In this document: positions 17,423-25,332 of the stretch, piece by piece
Position numbering within the stretch: the first letter of the stretch is position 1
How the letters are laid out: each line of letters starts with the position of its first letter
NCBI RefSeq assembly: GCF_017742215.1
Contig: NZ_JAGHKP010000004.1
Location: 682,001 to 746,000 of the forward strand
DNA length: 64,000 nt
DNA from: Chitinophaga chungangae
GTDB lineage: Bacteria > Bacteroidota > Bacteroidia > Chitinophagales > Chitinophagaceae
Direction: 5' to 3'
Program-made: the position numbers and the translations under genes
Notes under the pieces: generated by a model
Databases searched by the model: none
Seen by the model: only the letters and a program-made list of their open reading frames with translations
What the model was told of the DNA's origin: nothing

Positions 17423-20400
17423 TGGAAAAATATAGCTGCTTTAATTGTCCAGCCGCCAACGATTATAGTCTAAAAAACTTGACCGACCTATGCCCTACCT
17501 GCGGACTGCCCTATGGTTTTCCTTTAGAGTATTTCCCACCTACAATTGGTGCTATTAAAATCCTCGAGCCATTGGCTCGAGGATTTTATGGAGCTACATA
17601 TATAGGTGAACTATCTGCATTTGGCAATGCAGTAAAAAAAGTAGTAAAAATAATTCCTGTTGACTTATACAGGATTCAGAACAAAAATTTCGAGGAAGAA
17701 TGCAAAAATCATTTTCTGCTTTCACAAAATTCAACCCATGTCGTTCAAATAGACCCCAACATCTATTTTGACAATATCCCTGTAACATTTTCGAACGGTG
17801 TAACTATTAATTGTCATGTAGTTGGTCTCGAGTATTTGGATGGATTGACGCTGAAGCAGTACTTTGAAGACACAGCTAATATTCCTGCTAAAACTATTGC
17901 TCAAATATCAATTGATCTTGTAACACTCTTGCACGAGCTTAGGTCAAATAAGACGTATCATAACGATCTTCATCCAGGTAATCTTATTATTGAAAACCTT
18001 TCTCCCGCTAGAAAGCGATTTAATGAGATAGATGAGAACATTAAAGTCGTAGCAATTGATCTGGGATCATTAAATCAGAAAACAAAAAGTCATGATGATT
18101 CTGATAGAATCGGCGATTTGCATTGGATAGGCCAATGTCTTAATCAATTAAGCAGAAGAATAACCGATAACCCTGATAAATATAGTGATAAAGACTGGAG
18201 ACTTGCTTTTCTACTTGAGGAGAAAGCAGATTTTTTAAAACCTGAAATACTGTCTCAGAAGCAGATAACTTATAAAGACTTAATAAATCAGATCAAGGAT
18301 ACTTTTCACTCACACACCAATCCTTGGGAGCAGGAGCTTGTTTTGAAGAGTTTTGATGATGCAGTAAATGCACAATCCCTTAGTCCATGGCATGTAGCAT
18401 CTTTATTTGTAGATAAGGATAATGCCTGGGCAAAAAGAATAAGTGTAAAAGGCCCGCAAGTAATTACAGGGATGCGAGGTTGTGGTAAAACTATGCTGTT
18501 AAGGGCATTAGAATTTCATGCAAGACTGATGCCGCAAAATACAGAAGAGAAAACCAATACGACTAAAATTATTGACCGTCTTGTCAGTCCGTCGGAGCGT
18601 TACGTAGGTTTATACATTTCTTGCGTAAAATTACTGGATTTTAATGCCTTAAAGGATGGTGGATATAAGGAAATATTTGAGCCATATTCAAAATTACTTA
18701 TTGGTTTTGCAATACAGGCAATTCACTCAATCCGTCACTTAAGAGATTTAAAGCCAGATGCTGTCAGAAAAGATTTTTATGCTCCTATTGCGACTACTTT
18801 ATCATCAATAATCAGTGAAGGTGCCGAACTCTCAGAAATTACCAGTGACTATAGTCTGGAAAATATTCTAAAAAAGTATCTCAATACCCTCAGTGACGGA
18901 CAGTCTGCGCATAAAATAAATATTCATCCAAAAATTGCCTTTCCGCAGCTTGCGGAAGCTATTAAAAAATCTTCCGAAATTTTTACTCAATCAAATATAT
19001 ACTTCCTTTTAGATGATGTTTCTACAAGATATTTGAGCGATAAAAATATTATCAAACTTATTTCCGAATTACTGTTTCAGGATGAAACCTGTGCATTTAA
19101 ATTCACAACGGAGGCGCAAACCCTTGAAATGGTGATTATGGCCCCGGGAAGTACTTCGCAAGCAAAAATAGGAAGGGATTACTCAATATTTGATTTGGGA
19201 AGAGAAGTTAATCAGATAATACATGAGGGACATCATGAAGGACAAAGATTTATTGAAGATATTTTGTTGAGACGAGCTAAATATTTTCCACTGCATCCAA
19301 AAGATACACGTCCTTCTGAAATATTGGGAGATGAGACACTAATATCAATAGCTGAGAATATTGTTAGGGAAGAAAAGGCCTCAAAGAAAAAGGATCTTTA
19401 CCATGGTATATCCGCTCTTACTGCTGTCTGTGTTGGGGATTTAGGTGACGTGATAACCTTATACGAGTTAATATTAAAAAGGTCGGTAGGTGTTACAAAT
19501 TATCCTGTTGATGCAAAGGTTCAGAATGAATGTTACCTTCAATTATGCAATTCTAGATTGTATGATCTAAATAGAAGAGATACTCGATATCTTGATTTTG
19601 TCGAATCTTTTGCCGATGCATCTCACCACCTTCTCGTACAATCCGCAATAAGAAAAGCAAAAAGAGAAACGGATCGATTGAGGCAGTATACTTCAATTTT
19701 CATAAATATCACACACGGAGACAAGGAAGAACAAAATAATGAGGTCCGAAAGTTAATTGATGCTGGCATTTTTAATCTTCAGGGGGGACCGGAGGCTTCT
19801 AGGACTAATCGACAAGGGCTTAAGCCCCAGCAACAATTTAAACTTGTGTTTAGAAAGTTGTATGGGGTTAGTAAGCATATTGGACTCTCCAGCGCGGATA
19901 GATTTGAATTATCCGGTAAGCCTTTAGAGGACTGGTTAAATAATCCTAAAAATGGGAAGAACATCTTAATAAAAAACCTAAATCCAATTTCGGAAGGAGA
20001 GATAAAAAGAATATTGGAAAATACAGATATCGAACCTTCTTTATCTTCTGATAGCAGGCCACTTCAAAGGGTTCAACAATTAATCCCATTTGAAGAATCC
20101 TATCAGATAGAAGATAGACAGAAAAAGAATGATTTTAGCTTTATTAAGGAAAAATTGCCTTCTATTTCTGACATTTCAAAAGAAGGCCATATGGGATTGC
20201 ATATCGATATTGCTATTGTCGGCCTTGGATTTGAAGAAGCGACACTAAATTCCGCTAAACAAATTGCATTATTAAATCCTAAGAAGGTTATTTTTATAAA
20301 ATTTGATGAAGATGGTCAAACTGAGCAAATTTTAAACGCATTTTCAACATTAAACAATAGCGAAAAAGTAACAGTAACTCCGGAAGATTTTGACAAGGTT

Positions 20401-21132
20401 ATCTCTGAATTAGAAAATAAGGCTGTTCTCTGCGACGCCACCGGTTTGCCCAAAGGGGTGATATTCAAATCAATAAAGGCAGCCTATTCTAAAAACAGCC
20501 TCCTATACTTATCAATAACTACACCGGGGCTAGAATACCCCCTCGACGATGACGTTGAGAGATTTTTAAATTTGTATTCAGATAATGATTCCTCCGTACT
20601 TCTCCAAGAGATTGCTTCAGTACACAAAGGAGAAACTGGACCTTATTCACTTCTGAATCTTTTGCCACATTATACAAATATCTCTGACCCCAGAGTGTTA
20701 TTGGCGTTTGCATCAGCCAAACATGAAAGACTTTATACGCTTCTTGACGATCGAGACTATGAGCAGATTAGTGTTTTAGTTCCAGATGGTGATACACCAA
20801 GGGAAAAATTGGCCAGGGTGTCAGCAGAATTCTCTTTACGCAAGTTGAATTCCGCTATAATTCATCAAGTTAACCAAAATAATCTTTCTGACATTTTGGA
20901 GCAGATTTCAAAAGATTACTTTGTTTATTTTGTTCAGAATAATTTTCCATTTGAAATCGGGCTTACAGGTAGCAAGATGGAAACTATAGCCGCTGCGATC
21001 TTCTCTTCGATATTTAAAGTATCACAATGTTGGTATGTTAAGCCTGAGAAATGGGATGTAGAGCATTTTTCAAAGGGCTCGAAGAGCTTTAAAATTATAA
21101 AAGTGGAAAAAAATAAATCTTCGAAATCATGA
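17422..21132 (+). CDS. Zinc ribbon, protein kinase, P-loop ATPase and tandem CARF-like domains in one protein
   Basis: This 1236-residue protein begins with a CxxC-14-CxxC zinc ribbon (Cys6, 9, 24, 27). A eukaryote-like kinase domain follows (about 45-300), with glycine-rich LARGFYGATYIG, Lys76, catalytic YHNDLHPGN (Asp182, Asn187) and metal-binding DLG at Asp213. A P-loop ATPase follows, with Walker A GMRGCGKT (350-357) and Walker B FLLDD (Asp531, Asp532). A helical linker leads to two Rossmann-like units. The first (from about 927, IDIAIVGLGFEE) has CDATGLPK at 1004-1011. The second (from about 1093, LLAFASAKHERL) has GLTGSK at 1180-1185. The beta-strand followed by TG-x-K recalls CARF nucleotide sensors. 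It starts on the last base of the phosphorylase stop and overlaps the MORC-like gene by four bases. It is probably a ligand-sensing switch. The kinase and P-loop readings are firm; CARF is tentative. Confidence 0.8.
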   Translation: MEKYSCFNCPAANDYSLKNLTDLCPTCGLPYGFPLEYFPPTIGAIKILEPLARGFYGATYIGELSAFGNAVKKVVKIIPVDLYRIQNKNFEEECKNHFLLSQNSTHVVQIDPNIYFDNIPVTFSNGVTINCHVVGLEYLDGLTLKQYFEDTANIPAKTIAQISIDLVTLLHELRSNKTYHNDLHPGNLIIENLSPARKRFNEIDENIKVVAIDLGSLNQKTKSHDDSDRIGDLHWIGQCLNQLSRRITDNPDKYSDKDWRLAFLLEEKADFLKPEILSQKQITYKDLINQIKDTFHSHTNPWEQELVLKSFDDAVNAQSLSPWHVASLFVDKDNAWAKRISVKGPQVITGMRGCGKTMLLRALEFHARLMPQNTEEKTNTTKIIDRLVSPSERYVGLYISCVKLLDFNALKDGGYKEIFEPYSKLLIGFAIQAIHSIRHLRDLKPDAVRKDFYAPIATTLSSIISEGAELSEITSDYSLENILKKYLNTLSDGQSAHKINIHPKIAFPQLAEAIKKSSEIFTQSNIYFLLDDVSTRYLSDKNIIKLISELLFQDETCAFKFTTEAQTLEMVIMAPGSTSQAKIGRDYSIFDLGREVNQIIHEGHHEGQRFIEDILLRRAKYFPLHPKDTRPSEILGDETLISIAENIVREEKASKKKDLYHGISALTAVCVGDLGDVITLYELILKRSVGVTNYPVDAKVQNECYLQLCNSRLYDLNRRDTRYLDFVESFADASHHLLVQSAIRKAKRETDRLRQYTSIFINITHGDKEEQNNEVRKLIDAGIFNLQGGPEASRTNRQGLKPQQQFKLVFRKLYGVSKHIGLSSADRFELSGKPLEDWLNNPKNGKNILIKNLNPISEGEIKRILENTDIEPSLSSDSRPLQRVQQLIPFEESYQIEDRQKKNDFSFIKEKLPSISDISKEGHMGLHIDIAIVGLGFEEATLNSAKQIALLNPKKVIFIKFDEDGQTEQILNAFSTLNNSEKVTVTPEDFDKVISELENKAVLCDATGLPKGVIFKSIKAAYSKNSLLYLSITTPGLEYPLDDDVERFLNLYSDNDSSVLLQEIASVHKGETGPYSLLNLLPHYTNISDPRVLLAFASAKHERLYTLLDDRDYEQISVLVPDGDTPREKLARVSAEFSLRKLNSAIIHQVNQNNLSDILEQISKDYFVYFVQNNFPFEIGLTGSKMETIAAAIFSSIFKVSQCWYVKPEKWDVEHFSKGSKSFKIIKVEKNKSSKS

Positions 21133-22979
21133 GTGAAAACCTCACATTAAAATTTGACCCCAATACAATTGAGCATTTAGGTATTTCTTTATACTCAAAG
21201 TTGCCGAGTGTATTATCGGAATTAGTATCTAATTCATGGGATGCAGATGCTGATAAGGTATATATAACCTTTTATGATCGAGAGGGAAGTAAGGAAATTG
21301 TTTATGAAGATGACGGAACAGGTATGTCTTTTGATGAGTTAAATGAAAAATTTCTGTTGATCGGCCGAAATCGTAGGAAGGAGAACAGTGACAGCAAAAC
21401 TGCTAAAGACAGATTCGTTATTGGCAAAAAAGGGCTGGGAAAACTGTCAGTCTTCGGTATTTGTGACATAATTGAAGTTAAGTCAGTGAAAGGCGGAATT
21501 CTAAATCATTTTAAAATGAACTTGGAAGACATTAAAAACTCTAATACTGGAACTTATAACCCGGAGCTATTAGTGAGCAAAAATACTTCCACAACTCAAA
21601 AGAACGGAACAACACTTTATTTAAAATCGATTAGAAGGAAGTCAGGATTTAATTTGTCGGATATAGCGGTTAGCCTGTCGAAAAAATTCATGATTTTTGA
21701 TGTTCTTAAGCTTACGATGTTTTTAAATGAAGCAAATGAGACCATCGTGACAAATGAAATGAAGTTTAATTCCTTTGAAGAACAGTTTAGGTGGAATTTC
21801 CCGAATAGTTTGGACGAAGTATATAGATATAAAGACCAAGTAAAAGGATTTATATTGACTACATTAACGCCAATAAAGGACACTGATATGTCGGGTATCT
21901 ATTTGGTATCGAGGGGTAAAATAGTTAATACTGCAAGTTTTTATGGATTGAGAGATAATGACCAGTTTCATTCATATGTTACAGGCTATTTGGATGTTGA
22001 TTTTATAGATGAATTTGATGAGGACGTAATATCAACAGATAGGCATTCTTTAAACTGGGAAAATGATCAGACTAAGGAATTACAGGCTTTTTTACAAAAT
22101 GTGATAAAGAAAATTGGCAATGAATGGAAACGAAAGCGATCTGAGGCAAAAAGGGAAGACATAAAGAAGGAGACTAGTCTCGATATAGCTGAGTGGCAAC
22201 AAACATTACCGACTTTCGAAAGGGAACTAAGTGACAAAATTTTTAATCCAATTCTTTCAAATCCTAGGATAGAGGCAGATAAGTCAAGCGAAATAATTAA
22301 AAATGTCATGGATAAGTTTGATAACAGGACATTTAAGGAATACGCTGAAAAGATCGCGGAAATTTCGAGCGAGGAACAATTGCCTGAGTTTCTGAAGTTG
22401 ATAGAAGATTGGAAAGCAATTGAAGCTAGACAATTCAGAGATATTTCAATTTCCAGGGTTGAGGTAATTAAGCAATTTGAGGAATACTTAAGAACAGATA
22501 CTCGGGAAGTGCCAACACTTCATAATTTTTTAAAGAAATTTTCTTGGCTTTTGGATCCTAGAATTTTGGAATTTAAAGATGAGGTATATTATTCCTTACT
22601 CTTGAAAGAGCATTTTCCGGATGAAAAATTAAGTGAAACTAACAGGAGAATTGACTTTCTGTGCAGCAATGCACTTGGCGAGATACTTTATGTGATCGAG
22701 ATAAAGCGAAGTTCGTTTGAGGTTGATGAAAATGCATTGGAACAGGCATATGATTACCAATCATTTTTAAAGGAAAAGTACTCTACGCAGTCGGGATTTT
22801 CCAAAGTGGTTTGTTTTGTTGTGGGAGGTAGTAAAGCGAATAGCAGGAAATTTAGAGATAAAGAACAGACCTATATGAAATCGGGCGAGGTTTTTGTAAA
22901 AACGTACATTGAGCTTTTGGAGCAATCAAAGGAATACCATAAAGAATTTATTGAAACTTATAATCAATATAGTAAATAA
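21129..22979 (+). CDS. MORC-like GHKL ATPase fused to PD-(D/E)XK nuclease
   Basis: The 616-residue protein opens with a GHKL (Hsp90/MutL-type) ATPase. The N box is ELVSNSWDADA (Glu31, Asn35, Asp38), the second motif is DDGTGM (Asp62, Gly65), and the glycine loop is GKKGLGKLS (99-107). A second-domain region and a charged helical segment (about 320-470) follow. The C-terminal part has a PD-(D/E)XK nuclease signature: RRIDFL (Asp509), then 14 residues, then EIK (Glu524, Lys526), after LHNFLKKFSWLLDP. Similar MORC-type ATPases linked to restriction-modification genes are known from comparative genomics. It is the last gene of the operon, so the ATPase-nuclease is most likely the DNA-attacking effector. 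Exact nuclease family (Shedu-like or other) is unresolved. Confidence 0.87.
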   Translation: MSENLTLKFDPNTIEHLGISLYSKLPSVLSELVSNSWDADADKVYITFYDREGSKEIVYEDDGTGMSFDELNEKFLLIGRNRRKENSDSKTAKDRFVIGKKGLGKLSVFGICDIIEVKSVKGGILNHFKMNLEDIKNSNTGTYNPELLVSKNTSTTQKNGTTLYLKSIRRKSGFNLSDIAVSLSKKFMIFDVLKLTMFLNEANETIVTNEMKFNSFEEQFRWNFPNSLDEVYRYKDQVKGFILTTLTPIKDTDMSGIYLVSRGKIVNTASFYGLRDNDQFHSYVTGYLDVDFIDEFDEDVISTDRHSLNWENDQTKELQAFLQNVIKKIGNEWKRKRSEAKREDIKKETSLDIAEWQQTLPTFERELSDKIFNPILSNPRIEADKSSEIIKNVMDKFDNRTFKEYAEKIAEISSEEQLPEFLKLIEDWKAIEARQFRDISISRVEVIKQFEEYLRTDTREVPTLHNFLKKFSWLLDPRILEFKDEVYYSLLLKEHFPDEKLSETNRRIDFLCSNALGEILYVIEIKRSSFEVDENALEQAYDYQSFLKEKYSTQSGFSKVVCFVVGGSKANSRKFRDKEQTYMKSGEVFVKTYIELLEQSKEYHKEFIETYNQYSK

Positions 22980-23063
22980 CGTACTTCGATATTAAAAAAA
23001 TAATAAAGTGTATTTGATCTTTGAAGTTTTGAGTCCATTTTTGAAATTGATTAACTGGACCAA

Positions 23064-23139
23064 GGAGGTTGCAGATAGTTTGGAAGTTCGAAGGGCATGG
23101 TTGGCAAAATGGTTCAAACCCAATCCCCTCTTCCCCGCA
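23064..23139 (+). other. tRNA-like remnant near the right end of the island
   Basis: The last third (GGTTCAAACCCAATCCCC then CTCTTCCCCGCA) resembles a degraded T arm and acceptor 3' strand, perhaps of a serine tRNA, and GGAGGTTGCAGA near 23064 resembles a 5' end. A strong terminator follows nine bases later, as after many tRNA genes. It does not fold as a full cloverleaf and has no clear anticodon arm, so it is not a functional tRNA. It may mark an old integration scar. Confidence 0.25.
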
Positions 23140-23147
23140 CGATTTTT

Positions 23148-23182
23148 CAGAAACCCGCGCCAAGCGCGGGTTTCTGTTTTTT
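23148..23182 (+). terminator. Strong Rho-independent terminator at the right edge of the island
   Basis: CAGAAACCCGCGC (23148-23160) pairs perfectly with GCGCGGGTTTCTG (23164-23176) around a three-base loop, followed by TTTTTT (23177-23182). Its GC content fits the host rather than the island, so it probably belongs to the ancestral locus. It would stop read-through from the island operon. Confidence 0.88.
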
Positions 23183-23272
23183 GGCCGGGTTCCCTCTTGT
23201 TTTCAATGATCTTCATGGAGGTTGACGAACCATATGAAAAGAAAATAGTAGAAGATGCCTATTGGGAAGACA

Positions 23273-23989
23273 TTACCTGGCATCAGACCTGCGAATTTTT
23301 TTTGCCTTATCATAAGCTGCTAAACAGCTATCCAGCGGTTTGCCTTCGCTATAGATGCAATCACAAAACTCGCAAGCCGCAGGACGGGCAGCGCATCCAT
23401 TCCTGCACTCTTCTTCAGAATTGCCCGGCGTGATCTCAAATAAATAGGAAGTACCGATAATGATAATCGCTAACACTGCGATGCAACTTCCAAAAAATAT
23501 AATTCGCAGGCGTTTGCCTAAAGGTTTTTTTATGGCAGGAGGATCTGTTTTGGGTGGTTGTTTAAACGGCAAAATGTATTTGATACGGTCATAATCCCAA
23601 ATTAACAGATACAGGCAAGCCAAAACCATCATCGTCACAATCCTTGTACCGTCAAAGCGGGTAGCATAAGTGAGCACACAAATATTAATGATGACAGGAA
23701 AATACATCAGTGCACCAAGAAACGAAGTTCTCGGGATCAGCAGTAATATGGCTATTATAACCTGAGTAATTCCAATAAATGTGTAGTAATATCCTGTCTG
23801 GTATAAGGCATCGAAGTAATGCCCTAAAGGATTGTTGGATGGCAAACCTTCCGCAAACCGCTCACCCATTATTTTGACCATGCCCGCAGGAAGAAAACTT
23901 GCTGCCATTGCAATGCGACAAAAAACAGCAAACCCTTTAAACCATCTATCAGACTTTGCCTCGTAGTATATTTCTTCAAGCCTGTTCAT
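23273..23989 (-). CDS. DoxX-like integral membrane protein with Cys-rich tail
   Basis: The 238-residue protein has about five membrane segments (roughly 18-38, 68-86, 90-108, 115-131 and 162-182). The start resembles DoxX/quinol-oxidase-subunit-like proteins (FCRIAMAASFLPAGMVKIMG). After the last membrane segment the C-terminus holds six cysteines within about 30 residues (ECRNGCAARPAACEFCDC and a later DSC), which could form disulfides or bind metal. It is followed at once by another small membrane protein gene at 24001-24318, probably upstream in the same transcript. Exact function is unknown. Confidence 0.7.
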   Translation of the reverse strand: MNRLEEIYYEAKSDRWFKGFAVFCRIAMAASFLPAGMVKIMGERFAEGLPSNNPLGHYFDALYQTGYYYTFIGITQVIIAILLLIPRTSFLGALMYFPVIINICVLTYATRFDGTRIVTMMVLACLYLLIWDYDRIKYILPFKQPPKTDPPAIKKPLGKRLRIIFFGSCIAVLAIIIIGTSYLFEITPGNSEEECRNGCAARPAACEFCDCIYSEGKPLDSCLAAYDKAKKIRRSDAR

Positions 23990-24000
23990 CCTGATAAAAC

Positions 24001-24318
24001 TTATGCTTTTTTATGGGAGAATATTTTACTTAGAATAAAATGAAGCGCTAATGCAATAACGGTCCAATATACAGCACAGGCAAGCGCCCGGATCGGGGGG
24101 GCTGGGTCCGGATCGTTGAATATTGTTGACAGGGGGCCAACCAAAACCAGTTTAACCGGATATATAATGGCGGCTAAGTTTCTTTTCCAGGCTATTGGTG
24201 AATCACTTCCCGGGAACCACTCGCCGTTTACAGGTTCCAAAATTAAATTGGAGATAAAACTGAAAGCAAACGCAGAAATGAGAAAGATAACGACGAATTT
24301 TTTTACGGAAATTTTCAT
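24001..24318 (-). CDS. Small hypothetical membrane protein
   Basis: About 105 residues from the ATG at 24318, chosen because it starts MKISVKKFVVIFLISAF and puts a membrane segment at the N-terminus; another ATG 42 bases upstream gives a polar extension. Further hydrophobic segments lie near residues 50-70 and 78-95. I recognise no family. It lies 11 bases upstream of the DoxX-like gene on the same strand, so the two are probably co-transcribed. Confidence 0.6.
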   Translation of the reverse strand: MKISVKKFVVIFLISAFAFSFISNLILEPVNGEWFPGSDSPIAWKRNLAAIIYPVKLVLVGPLSTIFNDPDPAPPIRALACAVYWTVIALALHFILSKIFSHKKA

Positions 24319-24614
24319 ACCGTTGAATTTATGATACTTGGAAAGCACTTTGTATTTCAAAGTTAATTAAATTCGCTTTACATTTCAAAATTTCTTTAGA
24401 AAAGAGAAGTGGGGGATGATGGGGATTTGTTTATCCCACAAGTTTCATTATTACTGTTTTATTTACCCTGCCCGGTCCTGGGCAGGGTTTCATGATCTGC
24501 ATTTCAAAAAGCACACCGCTGTTGCGACAAACAATGTTTTGGTCGTGCCGGATAGAACGTAAAGAAGTCTCATGTTGATTAAGATAGGGAAAATCCCGTG
24601 AAAAGAAACGCCGG
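24319..24614. other. Intergenic spacer with a perfect hairpin
   Basis: No gene is visible in these 296 bases. The inverted repeat ACCCTGCCC (24465-24473) and GGGCAGGGT (24480-24488) has a six-base loop. No proper T run follows on either strand, so it is a weak terminator candidate for the gene at 24615-25172, or another RNA structure. Confidence 0.4.
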
Positions 24615-25172
24615 CTATATCTTCCTCACCACCGTCCCAGACCTCAGATCAACCACCACGATCTGGCCTTTATCGCCACGATCATATTTCCCGCTGTTAT
24701 TGCTGTCGTAATGCCCGGTGATCACGATCGAGCCGGTCTGTTTATTGATCGTCCAGGTGCGGGCGTAGAAATTATCTTCGGTCAGTTGTTTTTTCTCCTG
24801 CCCGTCAACGGAAATGGAAAAGATCTGCATCGGGTCGTTCCAGTCGATGCTTTTATCCCTGTCCAGGTTCACCGTTTTGGCTGATACCAGTATGATATTG
24901 AGCTTTATGCTGTCGAGCTTGATCTGTTCAACATCGCTGATGTAGGAATCATTCGGGAAATCCACCTGTTTCGACTGGCCGTTCGCCGAATTGATAAATA
25001 ACAAATACCTGCTTCTGCTCGCCGCCGCCTTCCCGTAATTTTCAACGGTCGCGATCACGTATTCCGTGCCGGGCACTTCAGTGAGATGGTTAAAATGCAC
25101 GGAAGCGGCTTTGTCCTGCCCATAACCGGCAAAGGTACAAACTGATAAAAACAGGATAAGGATGTGTTTCAT
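24615..25172 (-). CDS. Exported hypothetical protein
   Basis: About 185 residues from ATG 25172, which begins a clear signal peptide (MKHILILFLSVCTFAGYGQ). An ATG 57 bases upstream gives a poor leader and was rejected. The mature part is beta-rich, with alternating polar and hydrophobic strands and repeated aspartates near the C-terminus (YDSNNSGKYDRGDKGQ), and resembles part of a periplasmic propeller or lipoprotein-like repeat. I cannot name a family. The gene stands alone; its promoter would be in the spacer to its right. Confidence 0.65.
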   Translation of the reverse strand: MKHILILFLSVCTFAGYGQDKAASVHFNHLTEVPGTEYVIATVENYGKAAASRSRYLLFINSANGQSKQVDFPNDSYISDVEQIKLDSIKLNIILVSAKTVNLDRDKSIDWNDPMQIFSISVDGQEKKQLTEDNFYARTWTINKQTGSIVITGHYDSNNSGKYDRGDKGQIVVVDLRSGTVVRKI

Positions 25173-25332
25173 GTGAATGATTTTGATGAATAATTTAAAA
25201 GGCATGGACGGCCCCGGTATGGAAGGCATAGGGAGCGGCCAATCTGTAAGACGACCGGGCGCGCCAAAGGTTGCGGGTATTTTAGACTGGATAAGTTTTT
25301 ATTATCTTTAAGTACAAACCGCCGCGGTCGAT

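Larger units (their letters stand above)
12434..23147. mobile_element. Putative integrative island: serine recombinase plus Vsr/Dcm/phosphorylase/kinase-ATPase/MORC-nuclease cargo
   Basis: This stretch of about 10.7 kb is visibly more AT-rich than both flanks in coding and spacer DNA alike. It carries a large serine recombinase and its small companion at the left end, and a five-gene operon reading toward the right end. Left of it is tRNA-Asp with its own terminator; right of it normal GC-rich genes resume after a terminator at 23148-23182. The limits given are working limits. I found no convincing direct repeat shared by 12434-12543 and 22980-23147, and serine recombinases often leave only very short core repeats. 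Absence of this block at the same tRNA-Asp in a relative would confirm it. Confidence 0.7.

Noticed and set aside
23008..23433. Open frame of 141 codons on the plus strand at the right edge of the island
   Set aside because: It runs through the tRNA-like remnant, the terminator hairpin and into the antisense of the DoxX-like gene, and has no family features.
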